A DNA stretch of 64,000 bases from Trichoplax adhaerens (GCF_000150275.1 NW_002060943.1:12816969-12880968), one strand, 5' to 3'. Counted from the stretch's first letter, positions 11,076 through 24,194 are shown. A program made the numbers and translations. Notes: generated from the letters alone by a model not told the origin.

Positions 11076-13556
11076 CATGGCAATGACTCTACTTAATTAG
11101 TTTAATGTACTTGCTTTTCTTTTTACAATATGGCAAGATCATATAAAAAATTGTAAAGCATTCTTCCAACGCCGGGCTGAATATCCCTCAATGTTTTTTA
11201 ATGCAATATTCAGGAAAAGTTCAACTGATCGTGAGTACTTTAATTGCTTGAAACATTGTACTAGACATGGATTTAATCAATATTTATCATTACTATTACT
11301 GTTAATTTTTGTGTACCGGTAATAATATGATTAGTTTTAAATTTCAATGAATACCAACCACGTAAATAAGCCATCGATTTATGGTTGGTGCTAAGCCTGG
11401 CCAGCAGTTTTAAATTACCGGTAATAGGGCTTAAGTTTTGGTGCATCGATTCAACCAAAAATTGACAATATTTTTAATTTATGGAATGATGATCTATAAA
11501 AGAGATTATAAATGAAATCTAAACCATTACGAGATGTATTTTTAAATCAAGCTTTGTCATTTTTAAAAGTAATGATATATATTACACATATACAGTAAAT
11601 GATTGGCTTATAGATCTGTAAACTCTTCCTTGTTAATGTATGAAACTCCACTTTGATAAGAAAAATTAGAATTGTAACATCTTGGCAAACATTCCTTGAA
11701 CGATCATTCATATTTCGGACTCTTTTGCCATTTGATAATAAATCATTTATTCCTAAGATGATTAGTGTGATATTTATCCTCGTTGTCGATCTATTTTTGC
11801 GCGCTGTCTCCGTATTTTCTATCAGATTGTTTATAAAGTATGTGCAATCTGCTATTCAAATAAACGGTAAGTACGTACTATGAACGTTCTATGTTTATGC
11901 TTTGATTTTAATGATAGTAAAAATATACTTTTGGTGTAACAGCATGATAATGTCATCAATTCATTGTGACGATTAATGTAATTAGCAGTACTAGGAAAAG
12001 TGATGGATAAGGTTTCTATTTGGTCATGGATTACTCAAATAGCAATACTAGTAATAAATAATTTATTCCTGAAATGGATAGCGTGATATTTATTCTCGCT
12101 TTCGAACTGTTTTTGCGCGCTGGATTAGAGTTCTCGGTATTTTCTATCATCTCGTTAATGAAATATGTGCAATCGACTTTTGAAATAAGCCATCAATACG
12201 TACCATGAACGTTCTATATTTGTGCTCTGATTTTGATAATGGTAAAAATCATTTTAGGATAACAGCATGATAATATAACCAATTATTATTTTACCAATTA
12301 ATTGTGTCTGTGTGTAATATGATTACTAGTGCTAGCTAGGAAGTGATGGTTAAGGTTTCTATTTGGGTATGGATTACACTAAAATTATTTTTTAAGTGGC
12401 CCATGATTCTATGGTTCGGGATTAGGGTTAGGTTTTAAATTAAATACTCGTAAGACAGATCTTTGGAAATGAGCTGATTTATCGATATGTCATGGAATAC
12501 TAGTAGGGTAATATCATCTGAAGCTCCTGTATTCGAGTATTTCTAATTGCCTATCTACTACCGTACTTAGTAGAGGCTATAAAGGGGATAAATCGAGCCT
12601 ATCTATGTGCTAGTCAAGCTGTAAGCGAGTTACCATAAGTTAATGTGTACGTCATGATAGCAGCTTTCATAATTCGTACTGCACAATCTATGTAATCCGA
12701 TTCGAAATCATAAATTTCATAGCAAGCCATTTTATTTCATTGCGATCGACGTAAATTATTATCGACATCGGGGATGAAATAGGATCATCAAACATAATCT
12801 AGCATAAGTCGAAATGATGGCTAAACAGGCCATGATGCCAATGTAGAATATAGGCCGTAAGCAACGTTTTAAGTCATCGGATATACGTTTCAAAAGATGT
12901 TTATTGCCGCAATGAACATTTTGAACGTTTTTATTTACGTTAAGTTGTTAGTAGTAAATTTGAATTGGGCGACCCGTTGCGCATATTAGATATAAATGAT
13001 CAGGAAAATAAATAATGCATAATGTTTCATTGCTGATGGTGGCAAGAATTTTCGAATCAATATCAACCAGTTAGAGAATTTCATGATGGCGTATTTTTAT
13101 TACAGAATAGAGGCTACAGAGTTTCAACACCTTCATAACTAACTTAAACTATAAGCAAAGGCGACGGACTGTGTCGTCTATAACCTTGGCTTGTTTTGAA
13201 ACACAAGTAATTGATTATCATTATAGGCAATCAAGCATTCGTTAAGGCCAATTAACAAGTTACACTACAACACTGTAAATGTAAATACTTATAGATATTT
13301 ACTGATTCCATTTTCACTAGTTCATTAAGCTTCAGTAATAATATAATCGAGCGAAAGCAAAAGTACGTATGCGTACAGAACTCAATTCAAAACTACGCTT
13401 ACAAATTAAATAGTGCAAACACGATTGTATATAGACGTTGGATACTAACTCAGATGCAAGTCATATTATAGGTAGGGTAAAAAAACTGAACGAATGATAT
13501 CAAACGTAAACTGCGAGTAATTTGGCCATAACAATCCTTTCAAAAGCGCTAGGATG
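11076..13556. other. Intergenic region with a local duplication
   Basis: Lies between the 3' ends of SEA/EGF copy A (plus) and the first gene of the unknown trio (minus). It holds a diverged tandem duplication at 11738..12380. Otherwise AT-rich and without supported genes. Short ORFs near 11273 and 11653 look like chance; the latter lies inside the duplication and is not open in the other copy. Confidence 0.5.
11738..12380 (+). repeat. Diverged direct duplication of about 310-325 bp (2 copies)
   Basis: Copy 1 begins near 11738 and copy 2 near 12055. Shared landmarks in the same order: TTTATTCCT, GTGATATTTAT, TTTTTGCGCGCTG, GTATTTTCTATCA, TATGTGCAATC, ATGAACGTTCTAT, AACAGCATGATAAT, GTGATGG and AAGGTTTCTATTTGG. 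Indels and substitutions are frequent, so the duplication is old. Confidence 0.8.
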
Positions 13557-14406
13557 CTATTGATCTTTAGTTAGACTCGGTTCGGCGGATGCAGAAGCTG
13601 TACTTTCTGTAGGATTTTCATTTATACCAATATTATTATCCATGATGGACTCTTTACCTTCATATTGGCTATAAGCTTTTAGATCGGTTTCAAATTGTTC
13701 CACTTGATTTTCATGTACATTGATGTAATCCTCCGTAGTCTGCTGATTGCCATCTGCATCAATCAATGTTGTTAGCGTATGCTTTCGATCGCCAATACTT
13801 CTTGTGACAGTCACTTTCTTCTCTCCGTTACTTTTTGTGATGGTCGATTTATGATAGGTGTATCTCGCCTTGTCAATATTCTGATTTGCTTGTTTTGAAG
13901 AAGAATTATCCTCTTGCATTTTCCCCTCGCTCTCTTGGGGAAATGCGCGATTGTACATAGCGTTTCTTAATTTTAGATGGTGTTGAAACATGCTTTGAGG
14001 CGATAGTTCATCTAATGCTTCTTCAACAAATCTTAATGGCCATGCTGGCATGGAGCCAAACCATGGAGAGAACGGCTTACACCTTGCAATGGATGTTTTA
14101 TAGTATACATCATTATCATCCCGGTTATTCTGACTGGAACTATTTTCAGACTGCTTTGTCGTTGTTTTGCCACTTAAATTCTTGGCTTGAGCTTGATTTT
14201 CATCGTGAGACGGTTGATTTTGTTCCGCGGAAGCATGGCTTGATTCATCTTTCGTTTTACATTGTGATTTGTGTCCACTTTCCTCTTTCCCATGTGATTT
14301 TCGATCAGTCGTTTTAACTTCCCTTAATTTTTCCAAGTGGTTGATGAGCGGATTGAAGAAGCATGCCTCCGATAGAAAGGGGGGTCTAGCCAGTCTTCTC
14401 AAATGC
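13557..14406 (-). CDS. Trio member 1: low-complexity protein with HAX1-like C-terminal module (first exon not found)
   Basis: Function unknown. An open frame of about 283 codons ends at 13557. By comparison with the two relatives, the true exon begins at 14406 after the acceptor GTTGATAG (phase 2), just before HLRRLARPPFLS. The upstream coding exon is not identified; the ATG at 14429 gives an alternative start. Order: basic N-terminus; long hydrophilic Ser/Lys/Gln-rich linker; a conserved stretch CKPFSPWFGS..PLRFVEEALDEL; and a C-terminal module about residues 188-240 with KSTITKSNGEKKVTVTRSIGD and DADGN. The module faintly recalls the C-terminus of HAX1, whose relatives also alternate a KS..T strand with a D.G turn; this is a weak resemblance. 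No signal peptide, membrane helix or catalytic motif is visible. Confidence 0.7.
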
Positions 14407-14429
14407 CTATCAACAATGTAGAAGTCCAT

Positions 14430-15200
14430 ATAGAAAAAAATAAATAAAAAAAAAACATCATGATCGAACTTTCCTTCAATTTACCAGATACCCTTCTAAA
14501 ACAATATGCATGAAACAGAATTTTATAACAATAATTCTGCAGAATTTCTGCTACAGTACTGCTGAGCGATCGATATAAATGTAAATAAAAAAAAAAATCA
14601 TCATTTTAATTCATTCCCAAACATCAAGTAAAAACACGCCGTCGCTATTGCATCATTGCTGATCAACATCATGACGGCTTCAATATCGATCAATGAGGTC
14701 GATTTTTCTTAGCAATGAGACATGACTAAAGCATCGGCTACCATCGTTCAGCAAACAAGGATATTGGATCTATCTACATGTGCAACTATACTACCATGGC
14801 AAGTGGCTGGCGGAGGCCCAGCTATCCAGGACGATTGCTCGCGGAGATTGATGCACCGCATAAGTCACCGTTCTCTGTACTACCGCACGGATGGACATTT
14901 TCCCAGCAGATCCAATTGGCAATTCTTCCAACAACTTATTTTTTTCAACGCTAAAGCAGTTGCAATGTGGCTTGCCCTAATTAATGGAACAACTGAAAGA
15001 ATTGAAGCTCTTTTCCAACTTGGACAGAAAATGATATTTATATCCAGATACCGGTATCTATATATATGGGGCGGAGGACCGCTGCCGAACTGCTTGTTTA
15101 CCTATGAAGATTTTGCCCGAGTTTTCTGGCTTTTTCTACGGTATCGCCTTACCGTACGCACAGTACTTTGCATTGTCATCATGCATTGTAACATGCGCCG
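14430..15200. other. Relatively GC-rich region upstream of trio member 1
   Basis: From about 14640 the sequence is richer in G+C and CpG than its surroundings, as expected for a promoter-proximal region of the minus-strand gene that starts near 14406. A 166-codon plus-strand frame (14722..15222) crosses it but runs into the minisatellite and resembles no family I know, so I treat it as chance. The missing first exon of trio member 1 may lie here. Confidence 0.35.
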
Positions 15201-15204
15201 TCAT

Positions 15205-15575
15205 GCTTTTCATACTAACTAGTACTAAGTTTTATTTATAACTATTACGAAGTTTCTATACTAACTAGTACTAAGTTTAATTTATAACTAATACCAAGTT
15301 TTTATACTAACTAGTACTACGTTTTATTTCTAACTAACTATTACTAAGTTTCTACACTAACTAGTACTAAGTTTCATTTATAACTAATACCAAGTTTTCA
15401 TACTAACTAGTACTAAGTTTTATTTATAACTAGTACTAAGTTTTATTTATAACTAGTACTAAGTTTTCATACGAACTAGTACTAAGTTCTATGTATAACT
15501 AGTACTAAATTTTCATACTAACTGGTACTAAGTTTTATTTATAGCTAGTACCAAGTTTTCATACTAACTAGCTGC
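15205..15575 (+). repeat. 23-bp minisatellite containing TACTAACTAGTACTAAG (about 16 units)
   Basis: Tandem units of about 23 bases alternate between two types, roughly CATACTAACTAGTACTAAGT and TTATTTATAACTAGTACTAAGT, giving a 46-base higher-order period. Unit edges drift by single substitutions (ACTAATACCAAG, ACTATTACGAAG), and one unit is 4 bases longer near 15325. The array stops at GCTGCCATAGCC near 15572. Confidence 0.95.
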
Positions 15576-15916
15576 CATAGCCTGGCATGGCCTCTTGCAG
15601 TACTTTACACTGTACTTTACAGTACTTTTGCAATGCCATCGTACCATACCTACTGTACATTCGTCAGCAAAATTGCCGCATCACTTTCTATCCAACGACA
15701 CGAATAACACTTTCCGTTCTATAGTACAGTATATCCAATTGCAGACTCCAATTTGGTTGGCAGATCGGACAGCGAAGGATCGTGATGATGTAATATTGCC
15801 AGCAATTTTTGCAGGCAGGAGGTGGGTTGGCTCGAGCATTTGCATATCCACAATTCATGGTCAATACTATCAATCAAGGATAGTAATACCAATAGAAAAT
15901 CAATGACGAACATCCA
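15576..15916. other. Non-coding stretch between two repeat arrays
   Basis: Short imperfect repeats of a GTACTTTACAGTAC type lie near 15595-15635. Overlapping ORFs on both strands are short and have no recognisable content. Confidence 0.4.
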
Positions 15917-16565
15917 TTGATTGACTTTAAACAGCCTAAACTGTAAATAATTTGCAAGTGGAGGCTGCAAAGTAAGAGCAAAGGTCCTCCGATTCCTTCT
16001 GTCATTGTGGTGGTGTGTCAATAGTGTACAGTCGACTTTTGAATGGTGCAACGGGAAGAGCATTTGCATCTCGAAAATTAGAGAATTGTAGAAGATTAAT
16101 CAATGACTAAACTAAAATGAATTCATTGAACCTAAACGGTCTCAATTGTATCAATACTTTGCAAATGTAGAGTCAAAAGTAAGAGCAAAGGCCCTCCTAT
16201 TTATTCGTTCATCGTGGTAGTGTGTCTATAGTGCACACTTGACTTTTGAACGGTGCAACGGGAAGAGCATTTGCATCTCGAGAATTGTAGAAGATCAATC
16301 AATGACTAAAATAAAATGAACTCATTGACCCTAACCGGTCTCAACTGTATCAATACTTTGCAAATGTAGAGTCTAAAGTAAGAGCAAAGGCCCGCCCTCC
16401 TATTTATTCTTTCATCGTGGTGGTATGTCATGAACGCCCTAAACTGTACATTATACAATAAATACTTTGCATAAGTAGTGTGCAAAGTAAAAGCAAAGGC
16501 CCTCCCATTATTTTTTTCCCATCGTAGCGGTGTGTCAATAGTGCACAGTTGACTTCTTAGCGGCC
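15917..16565 (+). repeat. About 200-bp tandem repeat, 4 copies
   Basis: The landmark AGTAAGAGCAAAGG (last copy AGTAAAAGCAAAGG) occurs at about 15971, 16178, 16377 and 16486. It is followed each time by CCTCC, a CAT(C/T)GT(G/A)G element and GGT(G/A)TGTC, and in copies 1-2 by GTGCAACGGGAAGAGCATTTGCATCTCG. The first spacings are 207 and 199; the last is 109, so one unit carries a deletion. Confidence 0.85.
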
Positions 16566-19500
16566 AACATTTGCTGTAGGTTAGCTGTAAAACGAGCTGG
16601 TCTTGTAAGGCAGAAGGATAACTTTTGCTCGATTACACCGCCATGAAGTGATCGATCGATTTGGATTGAAAATTATGCATCGTTTAGTTAATGATGTAAT
16701 ATTGCTTAATCAAATTTTCAGTTTCTTTTTTTATTTGCTTTCATTGCGATAAGATTACAGCCAAGATGAGTTGTTCCTGACATGAAATGATAAACCATCT
16801 CATTTATGGCCATGTGTGGAATTGAAAATGGAATAGTATTTTGTAGCAGACTAATCGCTTTTTCGTGGTCACATTACGAAGAAATGGCCACTATAGGATC
16901 TTAATCTGGAGCGCTGTGTGATAATAATTGCACTCTCAGAGTAGACCCATCTTGACGTTGTGGAATACTTGTAGATGATGCAATCATGCAGAAAATTGCA
17001 TCTTTTTTTTCTATACGTTACAGTATGTCAAAATCGTTGGTCCATCTATTGGACTAGTGTATTTTTTCTTGAGCTCAGGTGATTGAGTTTAGAGTCAAAT
17101 TCTTGCTTGTAATAACCGGCATGAAAATTACGTAAGTCATTTTGTACTGCTGTGCTTCTAAACTGTTGGATGGATTGATAGAATGATTAGGTTGCCGGGA
17201 TCTATAAACAATCTGTGGCCGACTTATCACTATACCATTAAAATGTACATTTTTAATGATATATCCATTGGATAGATAGTAAAGACTAATTTACTGACGA
17301 TTTAACGTTGGGGATCGAATTCAACAATTCTTCAAACACGTCAGGTATTACTCCTAACATCATCCAAGTGGCAGAGAACTAAACTGTAACGATACCCTTT
17401 CCCGAGAGCAAGCTACTAACATCCCAAACAACCAATATGGAGTTTCACGTATTCTGATTTTACGAATTTAACTTAACAGATTACTTGTTTTGGATCACTA
17501 TAATCTAGAAACCAAGTCGGCATATCATGTCGGTATAGAAATCATACAAGAGAAATGAATTGAGATGGAAAAGATACCATGGTTAGGAACTACAATAAAA
17601 AAATTGGTACCTTTCCCTCCCCACTCTTCCACTTTATGAAGGAGACAAAATTGATGTTGTAATCCTTGCTATAGCTTAGCGGCAAGATCATCTGATGACG
17701 AGGATGATTAGAGAGAACTTGAGAAATAGATGAACAGTAATATCCGACTCCCTGTAGTTTTGATGAGTCCGGTAAAGCTAACGCTTTCAATCTCAACCCT
17801 ATCGTCCTTCCTGTACGGATATGCTGTTGAGTAAAACTAATGGTTAATAATACCCTAATACCCAGAATAAAATCACAGGCCAAGAATTCTTGGCAAGTGA
17901 TATATAAAATATCAAAAGAATGTATGAGAGCACATAAATTATCTACGATATAAGTTTTAACCTTTACCTGTCATAAATAGGAGTCTTACATAGTAAATCA
18001 ATTACGAAATTTCGACTGTGTAAAAATAACTCCTACAATATTTAATACTTCTAAATTTCCCCCAATTTACGCTTACTTTGATGTATCACTGGATATAGAG
18101 GAGGTTGGCTAATGATGTTTCACCAACATCATTCAAATGACATGCTAATAATCATTCTAAGTATTTTCCAATAAAATATTGAAATGCCCTCGCTATAGCT
18201 AGTAATGTACCACTTTACGATATATAATATTACTTACTTATTTTTATTTAATAATTTGCACCGTGGAAATCCATACATCTAATCTACTTCAATAGTGGAT
18301 GGATCATTCATTCATTCAGTATTGCCTTGGTCATCATTATAGCCGTCGATCTTAAGCAGATTTTAGCGCTTGTTGCCGCTATTCGTCTGAAATTAATAAT
18401 TAGAAATAAAAACTTCTTCGCCCGCCTATTCTTTCTTCTCTCTACTCTGTCTCAGCTGCAACACTTTGTTGTTTAAACCTATTCTTACGCGATTTGCGAT
18501 TCATTCACTGTCAATCATAAAATGCAAGTGCAGCTGTCTGTTAATTGCCAAATCATGTATCCTTGATACGTAAATTTTTACGTGTTGAATATATCGGACT
18601 TTTGTTGTTAGGCAAGTACGTGGGTCATAACTTTTAAAGCAGCAACATCGAGACAATAACGGAGTCTAGAATAGATCGTATGCAAGTTATAGCACTTATA
18701 GTAGGCAAATTTCCTTGATTTCACAGTCAATGTCATAAAATTGTTTGGAGTTACGTGAAAATTAATAGAAATAAACGCAATAAGCAGAATCCTGAATTGT
18801 CAAATTTCTTTAAATATCGACTAATTTTAACAAATACAATTTTACGTTGGAAAAATATTACAATTTAATGATATGCAAATTTATTTGTCCTCATCTAAAC
18901 AGTCGCCTAGAAATGGATCCATCATCATGGCCACTATACAAATTAATCCAAGATCAGCGTCTATTATATCATAACAGGAAGAGTAAATTAAACTTTCAAC
19001 AATAGATGATTGACAATTCCATAAAGGCTAGTATGTTGTATTACCTTCAACATCGATATCAATAGGGATAATTATGTCGATCCCAGAGTTTCAATGTTTT
19101 TTTGATTCCTTTGATTTACTTAGAGGGTATAGTTGCTGAAATTAAATATAGCTGACCGTAGCTAATTGAATTTTCTATTTAGACTTCTGCTTTGTTATTT
19201 TAAATAATTTATAACGGGTATTTTTGTTCAATGGGTCCGGCTGATCAGAAATTAATGTCACTATCATTTCTTAGTAATTGATACTGATGTCTTAGTGACG
19301 TATTGTACTCCAAAGTGTTAACAGGAAATAGATTACGCTAAAATACAATATCGATCATAATTATTCAAAAGTCCTAAATTCTAATTCAGTTATTGATAGA
19401 TTACGGACGTTAAACAATTATCGGCCTATTAAAAGTGTACCTACATATTATGTACTTCATCTTAGAATCTGAATTTGGCGGTAGGGAACATTTGAATTTG

Positions 19501-22500
19501 TTAGCTATAAGTCATGAAACTAGAGGCACAATATTATATTAGCAAATTAATGTCATATTCTACCTAAATTCAAGTCTGTTCGATTTTAATTCATAACATT
19601 TCTAATGACACTATCGTTAAATGAAATTATGAACATCGAAAGAAGCAAAAGTTCTCTTAAACAAAGATCTAACTTGTGACTTATTGCCTTTGGGATATCA
19701 TGTAAAAGATCTCTTCTTATTTTTCCAAAGTCATATATCAGTCAAGTAGCTGTACATTATAATATATCGAAGCTGTTGATCAAATAAATATTACCATACT
19801 AACTCTAATTATATTCGAATATAATGAAAGCTTCAAATTTGAAGCTCTGTAGGCATATATTAAATATTTAGCATGCATACCCGTAAGTGGATGACTTGTA
19901 TTATTTCACGGCATAATAATAATGTCGTATTAATATTAGCCAGCTTGCTAACTAAAAAAAAATCATCTTAATCAATTATAAGCCAAATCATACCAATAGA
20001 TACTAGCTAAATATTATATTAATGTGTTAGGCTTGTGTCTACTTTGACATGGATAAGCAATTTAAAGGACTATTTTAATATCTTCATAACGGAAGTAAGC
20101 TACATCCGATGACCACTACGCTTTTTAGTAAAACATTTTACTAACCGACATAATTTGTGATATTGAAAACATACGCAAATAATATCCTACATTCCAATTG
20201 CTAGCTTAATTGCTATTCAAAACCTTATCAGTAGACAGTATCAAGGCTATTTTAGGCTAGAATAGCTATGGCAATAAATATTTTAGGGCTTAGTATCTGA
20301 AAGTTAAAGTACTTAGCTTAGGAAGTGTAACACTGCAAGCAAATTACTTAAGTCTACGGTCTGCAAATTGCGATCTATTATGGAGCCTAAATCCTGGAAT
20401 TGAGCTTTTATGCTTCAACGCTTCAGAAAAAAATATATTGGAAAACTTATTAACAAAGAAATAATTTCTTTCATAGTTATTAAACTTCTAGACTTTTTTG
20501 CCTATAGTCAAAGTAAACAAGCAACAAAACTTAAAATCAGATTCAACGATGCTAATCTTCCATTCTAATGAATAAAATGTTCTCGAGAAGTTGATAGAAT
20601 AATAAAATATAGACTGTAATAATGCATTATTTAAAAAGTTAATGTGAGTGGCTACACTAGAATTTTACTATAATAACCAGCAAAATAGATTGATATTATT
20701 ATTAAGTGCTAATAAATTCAAATCTCTGCCACAAAATTTAGATATTTACCTATATCATAATGTCTTAAAAATTAGTAATTCATAAACTTACCTCACTAAA
20801 TTGTTTTAATAGGACACGCTAATGATACTAAAGGTTAATCATGCGTAAATTAAAACGATGTTATTTCTCTTTAATTAATAGTTACCTACGCAAAGGATAT
20901 ATAAACCAAAACTCTTAGTAATGATTAAGTTTGCATTTTGCTACTAATTCGATAGTATTTTTTCTTGTGTTATCGCATGAATTAGCTGACCAAACGAACT
21001 AGCTAACCTTGGATAAACTGAAAATTTATAAAACATATGCATATAATCAATTCAGTAGTATAGCCAGCTTACTTGGCCAAATAACTTCTTTTCAATTTTT
21101 TCTTAATTTCTTGTCCCGTAGCATTCAATTTCAAGTACAATTTTTACTCAGTTGCCGACATAACATATTCGCCTTACTGCAAGCGGGAAAAGCCAGAATA
21201 GAATACAGGTAGGTGATAAGTGATTAACACTAAATTGTTTGATTATGCTAATACGATTAATTTTCAAAATATGTTTATACAATATATTTTTGCTTAATAA
21301 ATTAAATAGAAATTTGTAGTGCAAATGGATGTTTGGCAATAATATCGATCATTTACAGCCAGAATAAAATATAAAACTTACCTAAATGATATCTTCCTGA
21401 TTTTGAGCGAGATCAGACAGTACAGAATGACAGTTGAAATTTTTCACCTTTATTACCAACACTGATAATAGCATAACTTCGTAGCACTGACTGAATGAAA
21501 AACACTACGAGCAGTATTAAAGCTATTTTCATGATATTACAGAAATAAGTAGAGAAGAGATTGAGAATTTTTCTTTATTACAGTCCTTTTCATAATCCAT
21601 AGTCACATAAAATGAAATTAAAACAGGGACAAATACGACGATAAAATATACAACATCTGTAATTGTACCATCGTTGATAAGTTACATTTGCCTGTTAAAT
21701 GTCTTACCGCGGATCAATACATTCATATCGCTAAGTGCTCGTAAAGTTGTCGCACTGTTTAAACTATAACTGAACCAAATGAATAAGGCCAAAGATAAAC
21801 TGCGAAAGAGTTATCCATTTCATGATACACTGTTGCTTATTGCGAAATTATCAGATCAAGTAGATTTTAGTAAGTAAGCCATGTCATGAGTGAAATTTGG
21901 AGATGACGACTTACTGTACATGTACATTGCTCATCACATTCGCAATAAGAAAGAAATATAAAATTTCAAATTTGGAAGATTAGGAGATTGAATAAACATA
22001 TTTGCGAGGTCTGCAATGTATTTACAGGTCTTACATTAATTTAATACCCAAAAATACACGACTTTTAAAGTAGCATCATAAATAGAATAAGATAAAAATA
22101 ACTTGGGCAGATTTTTTGCAAGTATTTTATACACCATTGAACTACGGCTGAAACGTTATCACGACATTTTGATAATGACATATTTTATTTATCGTACCTT
22201 AACTATTAAGACTAACTTAAATAGGTGCTTATGCCATCAAGTATTTTTTTGCTGTTATGATTTTATTTTAGTAAATTTTACCGTAAAATTGCCGTATTTT
22301 TTCTCTTTATCGTTGGCATAATTGATATAAAGATTTCTTGACCTACATATGGATTGGAAGGTGGCGTTTCAAATTTGAAGATGGATAGTATTACTTTTGC
22401 ATAACTGTTGAGCACTGTATCCAGTATTTTGGCGTTACAATAAATTTCAATTTCTGTAGAAGTTCGAACATCACTGGTATTTTATCTTCACTTCGTTTTT

Positions 22501-22517
22501 CTTTCGGTATCTATTTG
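16566..22517. other. About 6 kb without a supported gene
   Basis: AT-rich sequence with no motif, splice-linked exon chain or repeat that I could support. Short ORFs (for example 97 codons on the minus strand at 17590..17883) have no recognisable content. Small exons of a gene with long introns could still be hidden here. Confidence 0.4.
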
Positions 22518-23475
22518 CTACTCTTTGATTTTAATACAACTACTGGTATTTAATGAGCTTTGATTTATATGTAGACTTTCATTAGGCGGATCATCTGTAG
22601 TTTCCTCTTCTGTCACCTCTTCGATTCGCTGTAAAGGATAAGAAGGTACCACAGGAAGCCAAGTCGATAAGGGTTTATAAAGTCTTGTGATCGTCACAGC
22701 TTGGTAGTCATCCTTTCTACCGCTATCACTGTAGCATTTATCCTCCGGATGACATGTCGAATCAATATCTTCGCTTTCAAGTTGATTTTGACCTTGAAGC
22801 AATAAATCGCTTTCTTGATGAGAATCTGCAGGCGTTGTTTGATGCTGATATTTGGATTTACAAATTTTTTGCCGATTTTTTTTCATCGTGCATTTTCTGG
22901 AATAAAATTGCATGGATTCTTCAAAGTCATTGGTTATTTTATTTAAGAACCACCCATCGGAAGCTATCACAGGATTGATGACTGTTTTTCTATAATACCT
23001 AAAAAATTGCATTACGTGAATCAGTCAAGTTGTAGACGCGTACAAGAAAAAGGAGACCTTAATGCAACAATCATCGCTTTCGAGAGAATCTATATCTAAA
23101 TCGATATTGATATCACGGATTAAGGTACACTATCGTATGCAAGTCGATTTTACAAAAGTTAAATACATCATAATTTCAAGTAAGATTACACTTTACTGTA
23201 TTCATATCACCTTGGCATTAACATATCAAAATAAGTCATTTATTTACTTTATTTCTATCCTGTTCCACTATCCAAGAAATGATCAAACTAGATGCATTTC
23301 GTATCGATGCTATGCATGATATGTGCTACTTATTGGTCAATTAAACAAACTATAGCATAAGTAAATTAAAACACAGCAGTCAATACTGTATTTGAACGTA
23401 CCACCAAGGCAAATTCTTGCAAGTTGTCCACCTTTCCAAGATAACTTCACGCGGACAAAAAATGGTAAAAGCCAT
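22518..23475 (-). CDS. Trio member 2: shortened relative lacking the C-terminal module (2 exons)
   Basis: Function unknown. Exon 2 is 22518..22998, entered through the acceptor TTTTTTAG in phase 2 just before YYRKTVINPV, the same position and phase as in the two relatives. A matching first exon is 23432..23475, encoding MAFTIFCPREVILE plus a split Arg, with donor AAAG/GTGGAC; joined length is 175 codons. A hydrophilic Ser/Gln/Lys-rich middle is followed by YKPLSTWLPV..PLQRIEEVTEEE, which lines up with CKPFSPWFGS..PLRFVEEALDEL of member 1. The chain stops about 35 residues later, so the KST..TRSIGD..DADGN module of the other two is absent. It may be a specialised copy or one that is decaying. 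The first exon is less certain than the second. Confidence 0.55.
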
Positions 23476-23787
23476 GCTGTATTTGATTTAATCTATTGCT
23501 GGAGATGCACCAGTACCTATCGACAGTAGCATAATTAATTACAATCTACGTGACTCTAAAATCCACTTCAACGATCAGCTACTACGATCAATAAGAATGC
23601 ACTATCCAATTACTTTCCAATCAATCGGATGATTGCTTTCACTTCTCACTGGTCTCCTGCTCAAGATCAATCCCTAAACAACCGATTCAATTCGACGCTA
23701 GTTCTCAATTTTTAAAGCTATCTCCATTCGCTCCTTCTACTGGTTAGCGTATCCAAACAATAGCACCACTAGAATATGTTCAAGATT

Positions 23788-23805
23788 TATATATATATAT
23801 ATATA
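23788..23805. repeat. TA microsatellite
   Basis: Uninterrupted TA dinucleotides for about 18 bases in the region upstream of trio member 2. Confidence 0.9.
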
Positions 23806-24186
23806 CCGTGAGCAAGGTTTGTTTATCTAAACTATTCTATTCTTCCTTTCTGGTCTATTCCAGAATCTCAGTCAGACGCTATAGGACGCCTAGTAGTGAA
23901 TAGGTTTGTATACTCTTGTTGACTACGTTAGAATAGTTTAAAAATTTTATTGTATTGGCCTTATTTCCTGCAATTGTCTTTCCTTCAAGTATAATTAGAC
24001 CAATATACAAGACGTGCTGTTATGCACGTTTAGCAGGCGGGTAATGAGGTAGCAAGAGTGCCCAATCCATCCTATTTATTTACTTATCGAGTATAGAAAT
24101 CGATTTTTCTCGATGCAAGTATAGGCGATGTGCTTTGCTAATATTAGACAAGCCATTTCAATATCGTGGCTGCAGGATGACCTTGG

Positions 24187-24194
24187 TGACGTCA
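24187..24194. promoter_or_regulatory. CRE-type palindrome TGACGTCA
   Basis: Perfect CREB/ATF consensus about 710 bases upstream of the proposed start of trio member 2. Function is inference; chance is not excluded. Confidence 0.2.

Noticed and set aside
11653-11883. 76-codon ORF with hydrophobic stretch
   Set aside because: Lies in a duplicated segment whose other copy is interrupted in the same frame, so coding constraint is unlikely.
12415-12435. GGGATTAGGGTTAGG, similar to animal telomere repeat
   Set aside because: Only about two units inside ordinary sequence; too short to be an interstitial telomere.
14722-15222. 166-codon plus-strand ORF in a GC-richer region
   Set aside because: No recognisable domain, odd composition, and its end runs into the minisatellite. 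The higher GC content alone makes chance ORFs longer.
17590-17883. 97-codon minus-strand ORF
   Set aside because: No known motif and no splice or neighbour support.
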